64,000 bases of DNA from DATJHM01 sp963777355. Lineage in GTDB: Bacteria; Chloroflexota; Ktedonobacteria; Ktedonobacterales; Ktedonobacteraceae. A program made the position numbers and the translations under genes. Numbering within the stretch: position 1 is the stretch's first letter; the number at the start of each line of letters is the position of its first letter. The stretch covers positions 310,001 through 374,000 of the forward strand of contig CAVZQK010000001.1 of assembly GCA_963777355.1 (NCBI GenBank), read 5' to 3'. Positions 1-9,905 of this stretch are shown here, piece after piece. The notes under the pieces are model-generated. The model was not told the origin of the DNA, searched no databases, and worked only from the letters and a program-made list of their open reading frames with translations.

Positions 1-700
1 TTGTACCTTGCTTGATATCATCGACGTTGACAGGAATTGTGGAGGGATTGGCTGCTGCTGTCGATGTGCTGGTGGCAGTCGCTTGTGGCGTAGCCGTAGC
101 CGCCGCGCTAGTGGTAGCTGTGGCCAGTGGCGTGCCGGTTGCTTTTGTGATAGAGGCAGACTGTGGCGTGCCGGTTGCTATTGCTGTCACCTGAGGTGTT
201 GGGGTAACCACTACCGAAGGCGCTCCTTTAGACGGATCACTGGTCTTAGGGAGATTGCTTAATGTCGTTTGGATATCAGCAATCTGGGGCGTGGTTTTGA
301 AGCCCGTAACTGAGACAAATGTGATGGTCTTCCCGTCTACTGGCACATCTGAAAATTTGACGTTTACACCGCTATATTTCGTCTGCAAGGCTTGCTGAAC
401 TGCGCTTTCAACATTGGTATCAAGCCAGGTGTTCATCCGAATATAGAGAAGCTGATCTGGCTGAGTTTGCTTGCTTTCTCCCAGGGTTATATTTAATGCC
501 TGGAGATTGAGCGGCTTAAGCCAATTTTCTACAGTATTGGAAGAAGTAATTTTTGTCTGTTGTTGGAGTTCAATAATAGAGCCACCAGCAAAATCGATGC
601 CGACGTTGAGTCCACGCACAATCAGTGAAATCGTGCCTGGAACGATGATTAGCAACGAGATAACGAGAAAGATAAAGCGATATTTAACAAGCCTGAACAC
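1..700 (-). CDS. secF: Protein translocase subunit SecF, 3' end beyond window
   Basis: SecF pairs with SecD in the inner-membrane SecDF complex, which uses the proton gradient to help complete Sec-dependent export. The GTG start (698-700) follows an AGGAG ribosome site by about 5 bases and lies 14 bases after the secD stop. The visible 233 residues show a first membrane helix near residues 6-27 and the family motif GLNVGIDFAGGS just after it. An unusual feature is a long Thr/Ala/Pro-rich segment (about residues 150-220, encoded by roughly 40-240) in the extracytoplasmic part. The C-terminal membrane helices lie outside the window. Identity rests on the motif and on the secD neighbour. Confidence 0.9.
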   Translation of the reverse strand, partial: MFRLVKYRFIFLVISLLIIVPGTISLIVRGLNVGIDFAGGSIIELQQQTKITSSNTVENWLKPLNLQALNITLGESKQTQPDQLLYIRMNTWLDTNVESAVQQALQTKYSGVNVKFSDVPVDGKTITFVSVTGFKTTPQIADIQTTLSNLPKTSDPSKGAPSVVVTPTPQVTAIATGTPQSASITKATGTPLATATTSAAATATPQATATSTSTAAANPSTIPVNVDDIKQGT

Positions 701-714
701 TGTAGCTCCTCTTC

Positions 715-2100
715 TTATACCGCGCTGTTGCGATGTGCCAGGGAGGCCGTGGGAATTGCGTCCGACGGTAACCCAAACAATGCAGGATGATTAATTACTC
801 CAGTCGGCACAAGCAGATTCAGGAAGGTACGTGTGACGACAACGGCGGTAAACAGACTGATGATGACGCCGAGAAACAGGGTCGTTGCGAAACCAACAAT
901 AATGGTTGCGCCAAAGTTCGTACCGAAGGCATACAGGACGCCACAGGTAATGAGTGTGGAAATATTCGAGTCACGAATAGAAGGCCATGCTCGTTTCCAG
1001 CCAATCTCGATGGCAGAAGCCAGAAGCCTGCCTGAACGTAGCTCTTCTTTTACCCGCTCGAATATGAGTACGTTTGCGTCAACAGCCATACCGATGGAGA
1101 GAATGAAACCGGCGATACCGGCCAGGGTCAGGGTGACACCAATCAGCTTGAAGATAGCAAAGGTGAAGATGGTGTAAAGAATCAGCGCTATATCCGCCAG
1201 GAAGCCTGGGAGGCGATAGTAGAGAATCATGAATAACATAACGATACTTAAACCAATAACACCAGCCAGTAAACTTCTATTGATGGAATCCTGTCCTAGT
1301 GTGGCTCCAACCTGTTCTTCACCCGCGATATTAAAGGCGATTGGCAGCGCGCCGTATTTTAAAACATTGACTAACTGATTCGCACTGGTAAAAGTAAATT
1401 GTCCGGTAATCTGTCCATTGCCCGGAATCTGGCTCTGAATTTGGGGAGAAGAGATGACCTGTCGATCAAGTGTGACGGTGAGATAATCACCAACATGGTT
1501 GGCGGTATAGGTACTAAGCTTGCTTACCGCTGCTCCCTGCATGGCGAACTCAATCACATAAGCACTGGTCTGAGGATCTTGTCCAACCTGAAGCGATTTT
1601 GGATTGAGGTCTCCACCTGTAAAGAGCGGTTGCCCACCTGGATTGTTTGCTGTATAGTCACTTGGATTCAGCGTGGTTCCTGCCTGTAAACTCGTGGTAC
1701 CGGTATCCCAGAACTCTAGCTTGCCAGTCTTTAGCAAGGAGTCGATAGCTTGTTGCGTGTTACCACTATTGAGTCCGGGCAACTCGACGGAAATACTTGG
1801 TTGTCCATTTGAAGTTTGTACGCGGATGATAGGCTCATTCACGCCAAGACCACCATTTACGCGCTGTTCGATTTGCGTGCGTACCGCTTGCATGATCTGA
1901 TCTGTGACATTCTGTCCTGGTTTTGGTACCATCAAGACGCGTACGCCGCCTTGTAGGTCAAGCCCCTCTTTAATAGTGAATGGGTTATTAATGCCGTGCC
2001 AGGGTTTGCCGTTGACTGGATTAGGCCAGAAAACGGTGTATGATGCCCCGATGGCCAGCAAAATAATGAAGAGGAGGAGTGTGAGTGTTCCTCGCCGCAT
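715..2100 (-). CDS. secD: Protein translocase subunit SecD
   Basis: This is the partner of SecF in the SecDF membrane complex that drives late stages of protein export. The 461-residue protein has an N-terminal helix (about residues 5-25), the conserved GLDLQGGVRVLM motif at residues 46-57, a large extracytoplasmic domain, and a C-terminal block of five hydrophobic helices (about 260-440) typical of the RND-like SecD/SecF family. The ATG start is preceded by an AGAGGG ribosome site. secD is upstream of secF in the same orientation with a 14-base gap, so they form an operon. The length is near the short end for SecD proteins. No defect was seen. Confidence 0.95.
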   Translation of the reverse strand: MRRGTLTLLLFIILLAIGASYTVFWPNPVNGKPWHGINNPFTIKEGLDLQGGVRVLMVPKPGQNVTDQIMQAVRTQIEQRVNGGLGVNEPIIRVQTSNGQPSISVELPGLNSGNTQQAIDSLLKTGKLEFWDTGTTSLQAGTTLNPSDYTANNPGGQPLFTGGDLNPKSLQVGQDPQTSAYVIEFAMQGAAVSKLSTYTANHVGDYLTVTLDRQVISSPQIQSQIPGNGQITGQFTFTSANQLVNVLKYGALPIAFNIAGEEQVGATLGQDSINRSLLAGVIGLSIVMLFMILYYRLPGFLADIALILYTIFTFAIFKLIGVTLTLAGIAGFILSIGMAVDANVLIFERVKEELRSGRLLASAIEIGWKRAWPSIRDSNISTLITCGVLYAFGTNFGATIIVGFATTLFLGVIISLFTAVVVTRTFLNLLVPTGVINHPALFGLPSDAIPTASLAHRNSAV

Positions 2101-2502
2101 GTGTTCTATTCCCTCTCACTCAAAATTCTTATAGAAACGAAAAAATTACGTACAAATCTGACGGCCCATTTTCCCCTGGCGTATGGTAGCATGCCTGATA
2201 ACTTCTGCATAGGGGTGCGAAAACGCCATTTTAGTACTTGTGAGTATAGCATAGTTGCCTACTATTGCCTATCCTACTCTCTATATACGGCCCGTTTTGG
2301 TAAATGTGGCAAGTTTGCCCCATCTTTCTCTGTGCAGAAATAAGAGAAAGTTGTTGTTCCTTTCTGCATAGCTGTAATCGTACAATGGAATATCAGGAGT
2401 TTTTTCTCTGTTTAAAGAGAACTGGTTTCGTATCGACTCTTGTGGTCTGCATTTCTCTCTTATTTTCTCTCTTCATTAGGGAATCAAGGAACTGAAGCTT
2501 CG
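2101..2502. other. Intergenic region between divergent secD and ABC gene
   Basis: This is a 400-base spacer between the diverging secDF operon and the ABC ATPase gene, so promoters for both directions are expected here. Short open frames in it lack ribosome sites and family resemblance. No confident -35/-10 pair or hairpin was identified. Confidence 0.5.
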
Positions 2503-3249
2503 ATGGATGATTTGACCATAATACCTACTTCTCCGTCCGCGACCTCTTTTTCTCAAGGGCCGCAGCACGTGGTGATGGATATACGTGAGGTTACGAAGAG
2601 TTTGCCGCTGGGTCGCGAGCATATTGCTATTCTCAAAGGGATTAGCTTTCAGATTTTTCAAGGCGATTTTGTCTCGATTGTAGGCCCTTCTGGATCGGGT
2701 AAGAGTACCTTGTTGGGGATTATTGCTGGCCTGGATACGCCTTCTACCGGGCAAGTCCTTGTCGATGGTGTCGATATTACGCATATGTCAGAGAGGAAGC
2801 TGGCCGAGGTGCGTAATCATAAGATAGGGATGGTTTTTCAAGCCTATAACCTTATTCCAACGCTGACTGCCCAGGAAAATGTGGAGATTCCTCTCTACGT
2901 TGGTAAGCATCGGGGTTCTCCCTCAAATCGGGCGAAAGAACTTCTGGCTCTTGTTGGTCTCTCACATCGCCTTTCACACCGTCCCGGCCAGTTGTCAGGG
3001 GGTGAGCAACAGCGTGTCGCTATTGCCCGTTCGCTGGCAACCGATCCGGCGATTGTGATTGCTGACGAGCCAACGGGGAATCTGGACGCGAAGAATGGTG
3101 AAAATGTGCTCAATCTGATCGCCACGTTGCGTGCTCAGACAGGCAAAACTTTTATTATTGCCACACATGATAGCATTGTGGCTTCCCATGCTGACCGCGC
3201 TATTCGCATTGTGGATGGCTTAATTGCTGAGATTGTTCCGACTCACTAG
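2503..3249 (+). CDS. ABC transporter ATP-binding protein, LolD/MacB type
   Basis: This is the cytoplasmic ATPase subunit of an ABC transporter, 248 residues. Visible motifs are Walker A GPSGSGKST at residues 61-69, the Q-loop in VFQAYNLIP, the signature LSGGEQQR, Walker B ending IADEPTG and the H-loop ATHD. The DEPTGNLD stretch and spacing match the LolD/MacB/FtsE group that works with MacB-like permeases. The start at 2503 is preferred over the in-frame ATG 63 bases upstream because an AAGGA-like site precedes it and homology begins after it. No permease gene lies beside it, so its partner must be encoded elsewhere and the substrate is unknown. Confidence 0.88.
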   Translation: MDDLTIIPTSPSATSFSQGPQHVVMDIREVTKSLPLGREHIAILKGISFQIFQGDFVSIVGPSGSGKSTLLGIIAGLDTPSTGQVLVDGVDITHMSERKLAEVRNHKIGMVFQAYNLIPTLTAQENVEIPLYVGKHRGSPSNRAKELLALVGLSHRLSHRPGQLSGGEQQRVAIARSLATDPAIVIADEPTGNLDAKNGENVLNLIATLRAQTGKTFIIATHDSIVASHADRAIRIVDGLIAEIVPTH

Positions 3250-3300
3250 GGCGCGTCGTCACATTCTGAAAAAATACTTATGCATTTAAATATTTCAATC

Positions 3301-4581
3301 TCACAGGGGGAGGATCAAAAAAGGAATCTCCATCTCTTCGGGTGTTAATCCACCATGATGACCTTGAAAATGCATCTCAAATTTGCCTTCTTCATACCAC
3401 CAGACTGTCTCATACTTGTAAGGGAGGATGACGACGTTGCCTATCCGCTCTAGAAACAGCGTGGAAGGAGCCTCCATGCCAAAGAAGTGCTTATCAATCA
3501 ATTCCTGCGTACGATAAATTTCAGCTTTGCCTGCAAGTTGGCGCTGAAGTTCGTTGATAGCCTGTTGCTCGTATTCTTCTTTAACGTAGAGAAACATATC
3601 GCGCGCCGAGCCTGCTGGAGCAAGGATTCGCCCTTTTTGATTGGTTTTCAGATAGCGCTCTATGCGCGTTATATGCCTGTTGAGATAATAGGTTATACGT
3701 GGATTCACCTCAACTTGTCCGTGATCGGCGGTCATGATGAAGAGCGTATTACCGCTTTTGCCTCGTACACCTCGATAGAAAAGCTCCTCCATGAGTGTAA
3801 GAAAGTGATAGATGGTTTCATCGGTCTGACGTGCGTAGGGTCCATAGTGGTGGCAGGCTACGTCGATGCGATCAAAATAGAGAAAGTAATAACTGGGAGC
3901 TTTGTGTGGTGATGTGAGTAATTCTATCATCTGTTCAAGGGCATCCTGAAGATTGGTGTAGGGATGAACTTGCGCACCACGAAAGACGATATCAGAGTAG
4001 GTTGAGGGTGTATATGCCTGGTATTGAAGAATATGGGAACGTACGCCCTGGGCTTGTAGGTGTTCATAAAATGTATGTGGCGGGAAAAAGGCTGTCGCCG
4101 GTATGCCGCTACGCTTGATTGTGTCGCGTGCGTATTTGTCCCCTGCAAACGAGAAAAGGAGCGGTGAGATTACTTCGTCAACGAGTGGCTCGTAGTAGCT
4201 CCATTCATAGACACCACTTTGACCGACGTTTAAACCAGTATGAATGCAGGTTACATGGGCGGCTGTGGTGGAAGGAAACTGAGAGGTAAGTTTTGAGGCA
4301 ACCCCATCTGCCAGGATAGTTTTGAGAAAAGGGAATTTTTCAGCATGGCGCTCGAAGAGCTTCCAGCCAAAGGCATCAATAAAGAAAAGGACAACATTGT
4401 CGTATTTCTGTGGGAGGGTGCCGAAAACATCAGTGGGGAGCTTGCTCTCTTCCTGACCAGTAAGCAGATAAGTAATAGTCTGAGGGATGTTCGCAAAGCA
4501 ATAGGAATCGTAGCGTGGCCTGATAAAGCGGTGCGAGAATTTTGAGCCATTCACCGTATTCACTGAGGCTGAATTGAGCAT
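3301..4581 (-). CDS. Alkaline phosphatase-superfamily phosphodiesterase/pyrophosphatase
   Basis: This is a 426-residue metal-dependent hydrolase of the nucleotide pyrophosphatase/type I phosphodiesterase group. Metal-binding Asp69 lies in FFIDAFGW, the probable Thr nucleophile is in FPSTTAAH (residues 103-109), and further metal ligands sit in YFDRIDVACHHYGP and TADHGQVEV. This order is diagnostic for the alkaline phosphatase superfamily. No signal peptide is evident, so it is probably cytoplasmic. The substrate cannot be assigned. The gene is isolated and convergent with the upstream ABC ATPase gene, from which it is separated by about 50 bases. Confidence 0.82.
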   Translation of the reverse strand: MLNSASVNTVNGSKFSHRFIRPRYDSYCFANIPQTITYLLTGQEESKLPTDVFGTLPQKYDNVVLFFIDAFGWKLFERHAEKFPFLKTILADGVASKLTSQFPSTTAAHVTCIHTGLNVGQSGVYEWSYYEPLVDEVISPLLFSFAGDKYARDTIKRSGIPATAFFPPHTFYEHLQAQGVRSHILQYQAYTPSTYSDIVFRGAQVHPYTNLQDALEQMIELLTSPHKAPSYYFLYFDRIDVACHHYGPYARQTDETIYHFLTLMEELFYRGVRGKSGNTLFIMTADHGQVEVNPRITYYLNRHITRIERYLKTNQKGRILAPAGSARDMFLYVKEEYEQQAINELQRQLAGKAEIYRTQELIDKHFFGMEAPSTLFLERIGNVVILPYKYETVWWYEEGKFEMHFQGHHGGLTPEEMEIPFLILPL

Positions 4582-4759
4582 GCTTTTCCCTGCTTCCTAT
4601 CGAGTGGTTGTGAGCTATTTGCATTGAAATGAATAATTCCTGTGAGTAGTATAGCATGAAAGCTTGTGTAATTAGCACTCAATTTCTGCAAGCATTTTCA
4701 TCTCTTACTGTTGCGGTTTTCTTTAGACAGGGGAATACCCAATCTCTTCTGAAGGATAA

Positions 4760-4800
4760 GAAGCAGCCTGATTTTTGTAGGGCTGCTTCTTGTTGTCTTC
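4760..4800 (+). terminator. Hairpin with U-rich tail upstream of the LIM gene
   Basis: Arms GAAGCAGCC (4760-4768) and GGCTGCTTC (4781-4789) are perfectly complementary and are followed by TTGTTGTCTTCTT. On the plus strand this resembles a weak intrinsic terminator. It could act as a leader attenuator for the gene starting at 4878, or simply insulate it from antisense transcription. Confidence 0.45.
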
Positions 4801-4877
4801 TTAGCGGAAGAGGGATATAATTGGAGAAACCTCTTCCGGTGAATGGCGCGAGACTATTAGAAGTGTAGGGAAATACG

Positions 4878-5792
4878 ATGTATAGCTTTCCAATCTGTAA
4901 ACAGTGTGGGCAAGCAATCGTTGGTCGCTATCTGACTGTGTTGGGAGCGACATGGCATCCTGAACATTTTCTTTGTGCCGCCTGCCATTTACCAATTACG
5001 GAGACGAGTTTTCAGCTTCACGAGAATGCCCCTTATCATACTGCCTGTTATGAACGTGAGATCGCGCCCCATTGTGTCTATTGTGGTCTCCCTCTTATAG
5101 GTGAGTATCTGGTGGATATGTGGGGTCAGAAGTTTTGTAAAAAGCATGAAGGGCAATATCCACATTGTTCTTTTTGTGGTCGCCTGGTTCCCGGCGGTCA
5201 GCGGGAATCGCTCACAGGGCGGGTGCGCTGTGACATCTGTCGCTCAAGTGCTGTTGAAACAGCAGAGACGGCAAAGCCAATTTTTCGTGAGCTCATTCAG
5301 TGGGTAAGCAGTCAGGGGCTGCGCTATTATAATCTGCGTTTAAGCCTGGAGCTGTGTGGACCGGAAAAACTGGCTCAGTATCTTCAGTCTCACACGCAAT
5401 CCCACTCGCTGGGAGCAACCATGAGTACGACCTATATGCAAGATGGCCACGTGCTGCGCTCAGAGGTTCGAGGCGTAGCTGTGCTCCAGGGTCTACCAGA
5501 GACCTTATTTCGTGGCGTCACTGTTCACGAACTTGGACATGTCTGGCTGGTGGTTCAAGGCATTCACCAGCTTCCTGCGCGGGATGAGGAAGGCTTTTGT
5601 GAGGTGCTGTCTTATCGCTATTATCAAGCACTCAATACGCCAGAGAGTAGCTATCATGCCAGGGCTATTGAACGCAACTCAGATCCGATTTATGGTGCTG
5701 GTTTCCAGTATGTAGCCAGGCTGGAGAAGAGGTATGGTTTCGCTCGCCTGCTCGAAGTGCTTCAGAACACAAAAAGGTTGCCTCCTGCTTAG
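4878..5792 (+). CDS. LIM-domain zinc metallopeptidase, DA1-like
   Basis: This 304-residue protein joins zinc fingers to a metallopeptidase domain. The first LIM-type finger uses C7, C10, H30, C33, C36, H54 and C57 and contains the paxillin-like TWHPEHF stretch. A second set follows at C66/C69, C87/H90, C97/C100 and C118/C121. The C-terminal half carries HELGH at residues 217-221, a zincin catalytic motif, with a downstream Glu-rich EEGFCE stretch that may give the third ligand. This order, LIM then HExxH, is that of the eukaryotic growth regulator DA1, a ubiquitin-activated peptidase. No signal peptide is seen, so it is probably cytoplasmic. The substrate in bacteria is unknown. Confidence 0.85.
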   Translation: MYSFPICKQCGQAIVGRYLTVLGATWHPEHFLCAACHLPITETSFQLHENAPYHTACYEREIAPHCVYCGLPLIGEYLVDMWGQKFCKKHEGQYPHCSFCGRLVPGGQRESLTGRVRCDICRSSAVETAETAKPIFRELIQWVSSQGLRYYNLRLSLELCGPEKLAQYLQSHTQSHSLGATMSTTYMQDGHVLRSEVRGVAVLQGLPETLFRGVTVHELGHVWLVVQGIHQLPARDEEGFCEVLSYRYYQALNTPESSYHARAIERNSDPIYGAGFQYVARLEKRYGFARLLEVLQNTKRLPPA

Positions 5793-6302
5793 ATAGAGCA
5801 TAGCTGTATTTTTGTCTCTCACTTGAAGGAATATTTTGATGGGTAGGTTCGATCCTTTTTACAATCCCCGCCATTTTCAGGAAACTGATAGTTAGAATCC
5901 AATCCGACCGGAGATGAGAGGTTTTGTCTCCCTTTCTTTGTTTGTGAGAACGCATAAGCCCTACCCAAATGGGTAGCTTGCTTGCTTATATGAGCTTTTG
6001 CATGTATGCTTGTGTTAATAACATTTGTAGCAAGACCTTGATTAGTTATTCGCATTTATAAGCTAACCATTCAGAATAACGTTCCTAGGTCGGTCATCAG
6101 GAACAACGTTTGTTAGGATGACCATCCGTAGGAGGCCCGATTGATCTGCCTCATTCTCGGCTATGAATCCGCTCCAGGCCACTATCTGGATCGATCAATC
6201 GGGCCTCCTACGGGCCATCTTATGTATTCTACTGACCCACCCTGTGGTGGAAATATCTATGTTTATGATATACCCAATAATCGAAGAAGAAGGATCAATC
6301 TT
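5793..6302. other. Intergenic spacer with two inverted repeats
   Basis: This 510-base spacer lies between the LIM peptidase and the arabinofuranosidase gene. It holds a 7-bp inverted repeat GGTCATC/GATGACC (6092-6098, 6117-6123) and, immediately after it, a perfect 21-bp inverted repeat (see separate entry). The regulatory region for the downstream exported enzyme is presumably here. No clear promoter hexamers were picked out. Confidence 0.5.
6126..6213. repeat. Perfect 21-bp inverted repeat with 46-base loop
   Basis: The arm at 6126-6146 (CCGTAGGAGGCCCGATTGAT plus C) is exactly complementary to 6193-6213. Pairing stops abruptly on both sides. The left arm begins CCGTAGG, as do the interspersed elements listed elsewhere, but the rest differs. 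It may be a small transposon-derived element or a large regulatory hairpin ahead of the gene at 6303. Confidence 0.7.
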
Positions 6303-9300
6303 ATGCTGAGACCTTTCAATCGCCGTCAGTTTCTGAAATTTTCCGCCGGAGCCGCCGCTGTAACCACAGTTGCCGGAGCGGCTGCATTTGCTCTAAAAAA
6401 GACCTCTAGCGCCTTTGCAGCCGCATCGTTGGTCGGTTACTGGAAATTAGACGAGGGAACTGGTTCGAACGCCAGTGATGCTTCTGGCAATAATTTTACT
6501 GGAACGCTCCAAAGCGGAGCCACATGGACAAAGGGGCAAGTTGGCTCCCATGCACTTAGTGTCAGTGGCGCTAACAATAGCTATGTCGATATTCCCGCCG
6601 CCGTTGTCAATACCTCCTCTAGCTTCTCAGTTGCCGCCTGGGTCAAGGTCAGTGCCGTTGGCACAAATTATCAGACCTTTGTCAGCATCGATGGCGGCCA
6701 TGTCAGCGCCTTTTTTTTGCAGCTACGTGGCGATAGTGGTCTATTTGCTTTTACCCGCTTAACCAGTGATTTACCTCGGCAACGGCCATCGTGGCCTCGG
6801 CAGCCATTCCTCCCGTACCGAATATTTGGTATCACATTGTCGGCGTCTATGATTTTAGTGCTCAGACAATCTCTCTTTATGTCAATGGGAGTCTACAACA
6901 AACACTACCCTATACCAGTGGTTGGCAGGGGAATGGGCATACCGCGATTGGCCGTGGCATGTACAATGGTCCCGTCGATTTTGTCAATGGGCAGATCGAT
7001 GATGTGCGTATCTACAATGTCGCGCTTACTCCCAAAGGCGCTACGGATGTTGCTGCGGCTGGCTACTGGGCCTTTGATGAGGGGACTGGCTCTAGTGCTG
7101 CCGATGCAACTGGCAACAGTTTTAATGCCACATTACAAAGTGGCGCTAAATGGGTCAGCGGCAAAGTTGGCACCTCTGCACTGAGCCTGACTGGAACCAG
7201 CTATGTTGATATCCCCGCCGCTGTTGTCAATACTGCATCTAGCTTCTCGGTCTCCGCCTGGGTCAATCTCAACAAGCTCGGTGGCTATCAAACCTTTGTC
7301 AGTCTCGACGGAAATAATGTCAGCGCCTTTAGTTTGCAATTGCGCAGCGACACTGGCAAGTTTGCTTTCGCCAGACCAGCCAGCGATTCCGCCACTTCCG
7401 CCGTCACTTCCGCCGCTGCCAGCACTTCCGTGTCTTCCGGAACCTGGTATCACCTCGTCGGTGTCTATGATGCTGACTCACGGACAATCTCGCTCTATGT
7501 CAATGGGAATTTGCAGCAGACGGTGGCCTATACCAGCGACTGGCAGGGTCGTGGACACACGGCGATTGGTCGCAGCAAATATGGCAGTAATTTTACCAAC
7601 TTTGCGAATGCCCAAATCGACGATGTGCATATGTACAATATTGCGCTGGATTATACCGCTGTCAATACCTTGTTCGGTTCTTCGCCAGCCTCCACTCCAT
7701 CCTTGACGGTGCATGTCAATAAATCTGGTCCAAGTATTAGCCCTCTGCTCTATGGTCTCATGTTCGAGGATATTAGTCATTCTGGCGATGGTGGCCTCTA
7801 TGCAGAGCTTATTCGCAATCGTATTTTCCAGGACAACGCCAACTCTCCAGACTACTGGTCCGTTGTTAACAGCACTGGCGCAACTGGCAGCATCGCCCTT
7901 GACACAAGCAATCCAGCCAACATTGTTGCGCTGACAACCAGTCTGAAATTGCAAATTACGCAGGTCGGCGTTGGTCAGCGAGTTGGCGTTGCCAACACCG
8001 GTTTCTGGGGTATTCCAGTGCACCCCAATACCACCTATCAAGCCTCTTTTTATGCGCAGGCCGATGCAACCTTTACCGGTCCCCTCACCGTCTCTATCGA
8101 GAGCAACGATGGGGTAACCACCTATGCAAAGGCCACAGTGAGTTCTATCAGTACCACCTGGCAGAAGTATTCGGTCACGCTCAAAACCGGCAATGTGACT
8201 GCCTCCTCTAGCAATCATTTTGTGATCAGCGCTGCAAATATTGGCACGATCTGGTTCAATCTGGTCTCTCTGTTTCCGCCAACCTGGGCAAATCGTGCCA
8301 ATGGATTGCGCCCAGACTTGATGCAAATGCTGAATAATACCCACTCGACCTTCCTGCGCTTCCCCGGTGGCAATTATCTCGAAGGCAATACCAGCGCCGA
8401 CTTCTTTCCCTGGAAAAAGTCCCTTGGCGACCTCTCACAGCGTCCAGGTCACAGTGATCCCTGGGGCTATCGCTCAACGGATGGCCTGGGTTTGTTAGAG
8501 TATCTGACATGGTGTGAAGATCTGAAACTGTCCCCCTTGCTAGCCGTCTACGCAGGCTTTGCGCTCAATGGCACGCACGTCCCTGTCGGCACTCCTGCCT
8601 TCGATCAAATTGTGCAGGATGCCCTTGACGAAATACAATTTGCTATGGGTAGCACCAGCACAACCTGGGGAGCGGTACGCGCGGCAAGCGGTCATCCTGC
8701 GCCATTCAATATCCAGTATGTCGAAATAGGCAATGAAGACTTCTTTGACTCTTCCGGTAGCTATGATGCCCGCTTTGCTGCTATCCATGATGCTATCAGA
8801 TCTGCCTATCCCAGCATCAAGTTGATTGCAACCACAGGCGTCAACAGTCGTGTACCCGATGTCTACGATCAGCACTTCTACCCGTCGGCTGCCCAGATGG
8901 TCAATAATTCGGTCCTCTACAATACCTACAACCGTACCGCCCCGAAGATTTTCGTAGGAGAATATGCTGCTCAGGAAGGAACTCCAACTCCCAATCTCAA
9001 TGCTGCCCTTGGTGATGCGGCCTTCTTGACCGGTCTTGAACGCAATTCGGACGTGGTTGTGCTCTCGTCGTACGCGCCTCTCTTTGCCAACGTGAATTCG
9101 CTCAACTGGAACACCAACCTCATCGGGTACGATGCGCTCAAGAGCTATGGTTCACCCTCTTACTATATGCTGGGAATGTTTGGTCAGTACCACGGGAATG
9201 CCGTTGTGCCTACCCAACTCTCTGGCATTGGTGGCCTCTACTTTGTGTCAAGTAAGAACACAAGTAACGGGACAATCTATATCAAAGTAGTCAATCCGGG

Positions 9301-9523
9301 CGGCTCAACGAAGAAAGTGCGTGTTGTGCTCAATACTGGCAAAAACGTGAGCACAACAGGAAAGGCCATAGTGCTCTCTTCCGGTAGTGCTGGCGACACA
9401 AACACTTTGAATAACCCAACAAAGATTGTGCCCGTAACTTCCAATTTGAGCGGCCTGAGCTCCTCATTCAATTATAGCTTTACCCCTTATTCTATTACCG
9501 TACTCACTTTTACCGCTTCATAA
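6303..9523 (+). pseudogene. Tat-exported LamG-LamG-GH51 alpha-L-arabinofuranosidase, frameshifted
   Basis: The intact product, about 1073 residues, would be a secreted enzyme removing arabinose side chains from plant hemicellulose. The ATG at 6303 follows AAGGA, and the N-terminus carries a twin-arginine signal (NRRQFLKF, residues 6-13). Two LamG/concanavalin-like domains follow, near-copies of each other (YWKLDEGTGS and YWAFDEGTGS). The GH51 domain then shows GGLYAELIRNR, LRFPGGNYLEG, the acid/base Glu in EIGNED (about 8722-8740) and the nucleophile Glu in GEYAAQEG (about 8955). The first LamG is broken at 6768-6772: one missing base in the T run shifts the frame, and adding one T restores LamG homology. 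It could be a sequence error rather than a dead gene. Confidence 0.85.
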
Positions 9524-9905
9524 AGAGATGAAAGGTAGAGGATAACATCGTTTGTGAAAGTAGGTACAACCATTCAAATGCTCCCTTTTTGAATGGTCGT
9601 ATCTACTTTCACAGAACTGGCAATACAACCTCCTGAAATTGCCTCTGCATCGCCGCATCTTGCTCAATATATGTAAATACGATAATTAAATGGAGATAAA
9701 ATACGACAATTATCTGAGCATTGCAGCGGCCAGAGCCTGTTGCGCAGAAGAAACAGAACAAGATAGTTGCTCTGCAAGAGCAACTTATGCTCCCTGAGTT
9801 TGGTGCGACCGGATAGGGGCATGGCAATTTGCTGTTATTCGGAGCTACTATATACATACGTCCTATCAAATAGCAAAACACAATAGTTTTGGAGATGGAA
9901 TCCAT
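9524..9905. other. Intergenic spacer after the arabinofuranosidase gene
   Basis: This is a 380-base region holding a strong hairpin close to the gene end (listed separately) and then apparently degenerate sequence upstream of the PaiB-like fragment. Open frames on the minus strand here show no family resemblance. Confidence 0.5.
9554..9612. terminator. Long imperfect hairpin after the GH51 gene
   Basis: GTGAAAGTAGGTAC at 9554-9567 pairs with GTATCTACTTTCAC at 9599-9612, and the interior ACCATTCAAA also pairs with TTTGAATGGT. The structure sits 30 bases after the stop codon and is probably a transcription end or mRNA-stabilising stem. A run of five T in the loop is the only U tract. Confidence 0.6.

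Noticed and set aside
5840..5860. GGTTCGATCC resembling a tRNA T-loop
   Set aside because: No acceptor stem, anticodon arm or D-arm can be formed around it.
7478..8344. Minus-strand 288-residue open frame inside the GH51 gene
   Set aside because: It lies antisense to strongly conserved GH51 coding sequence and its translation matches no family.
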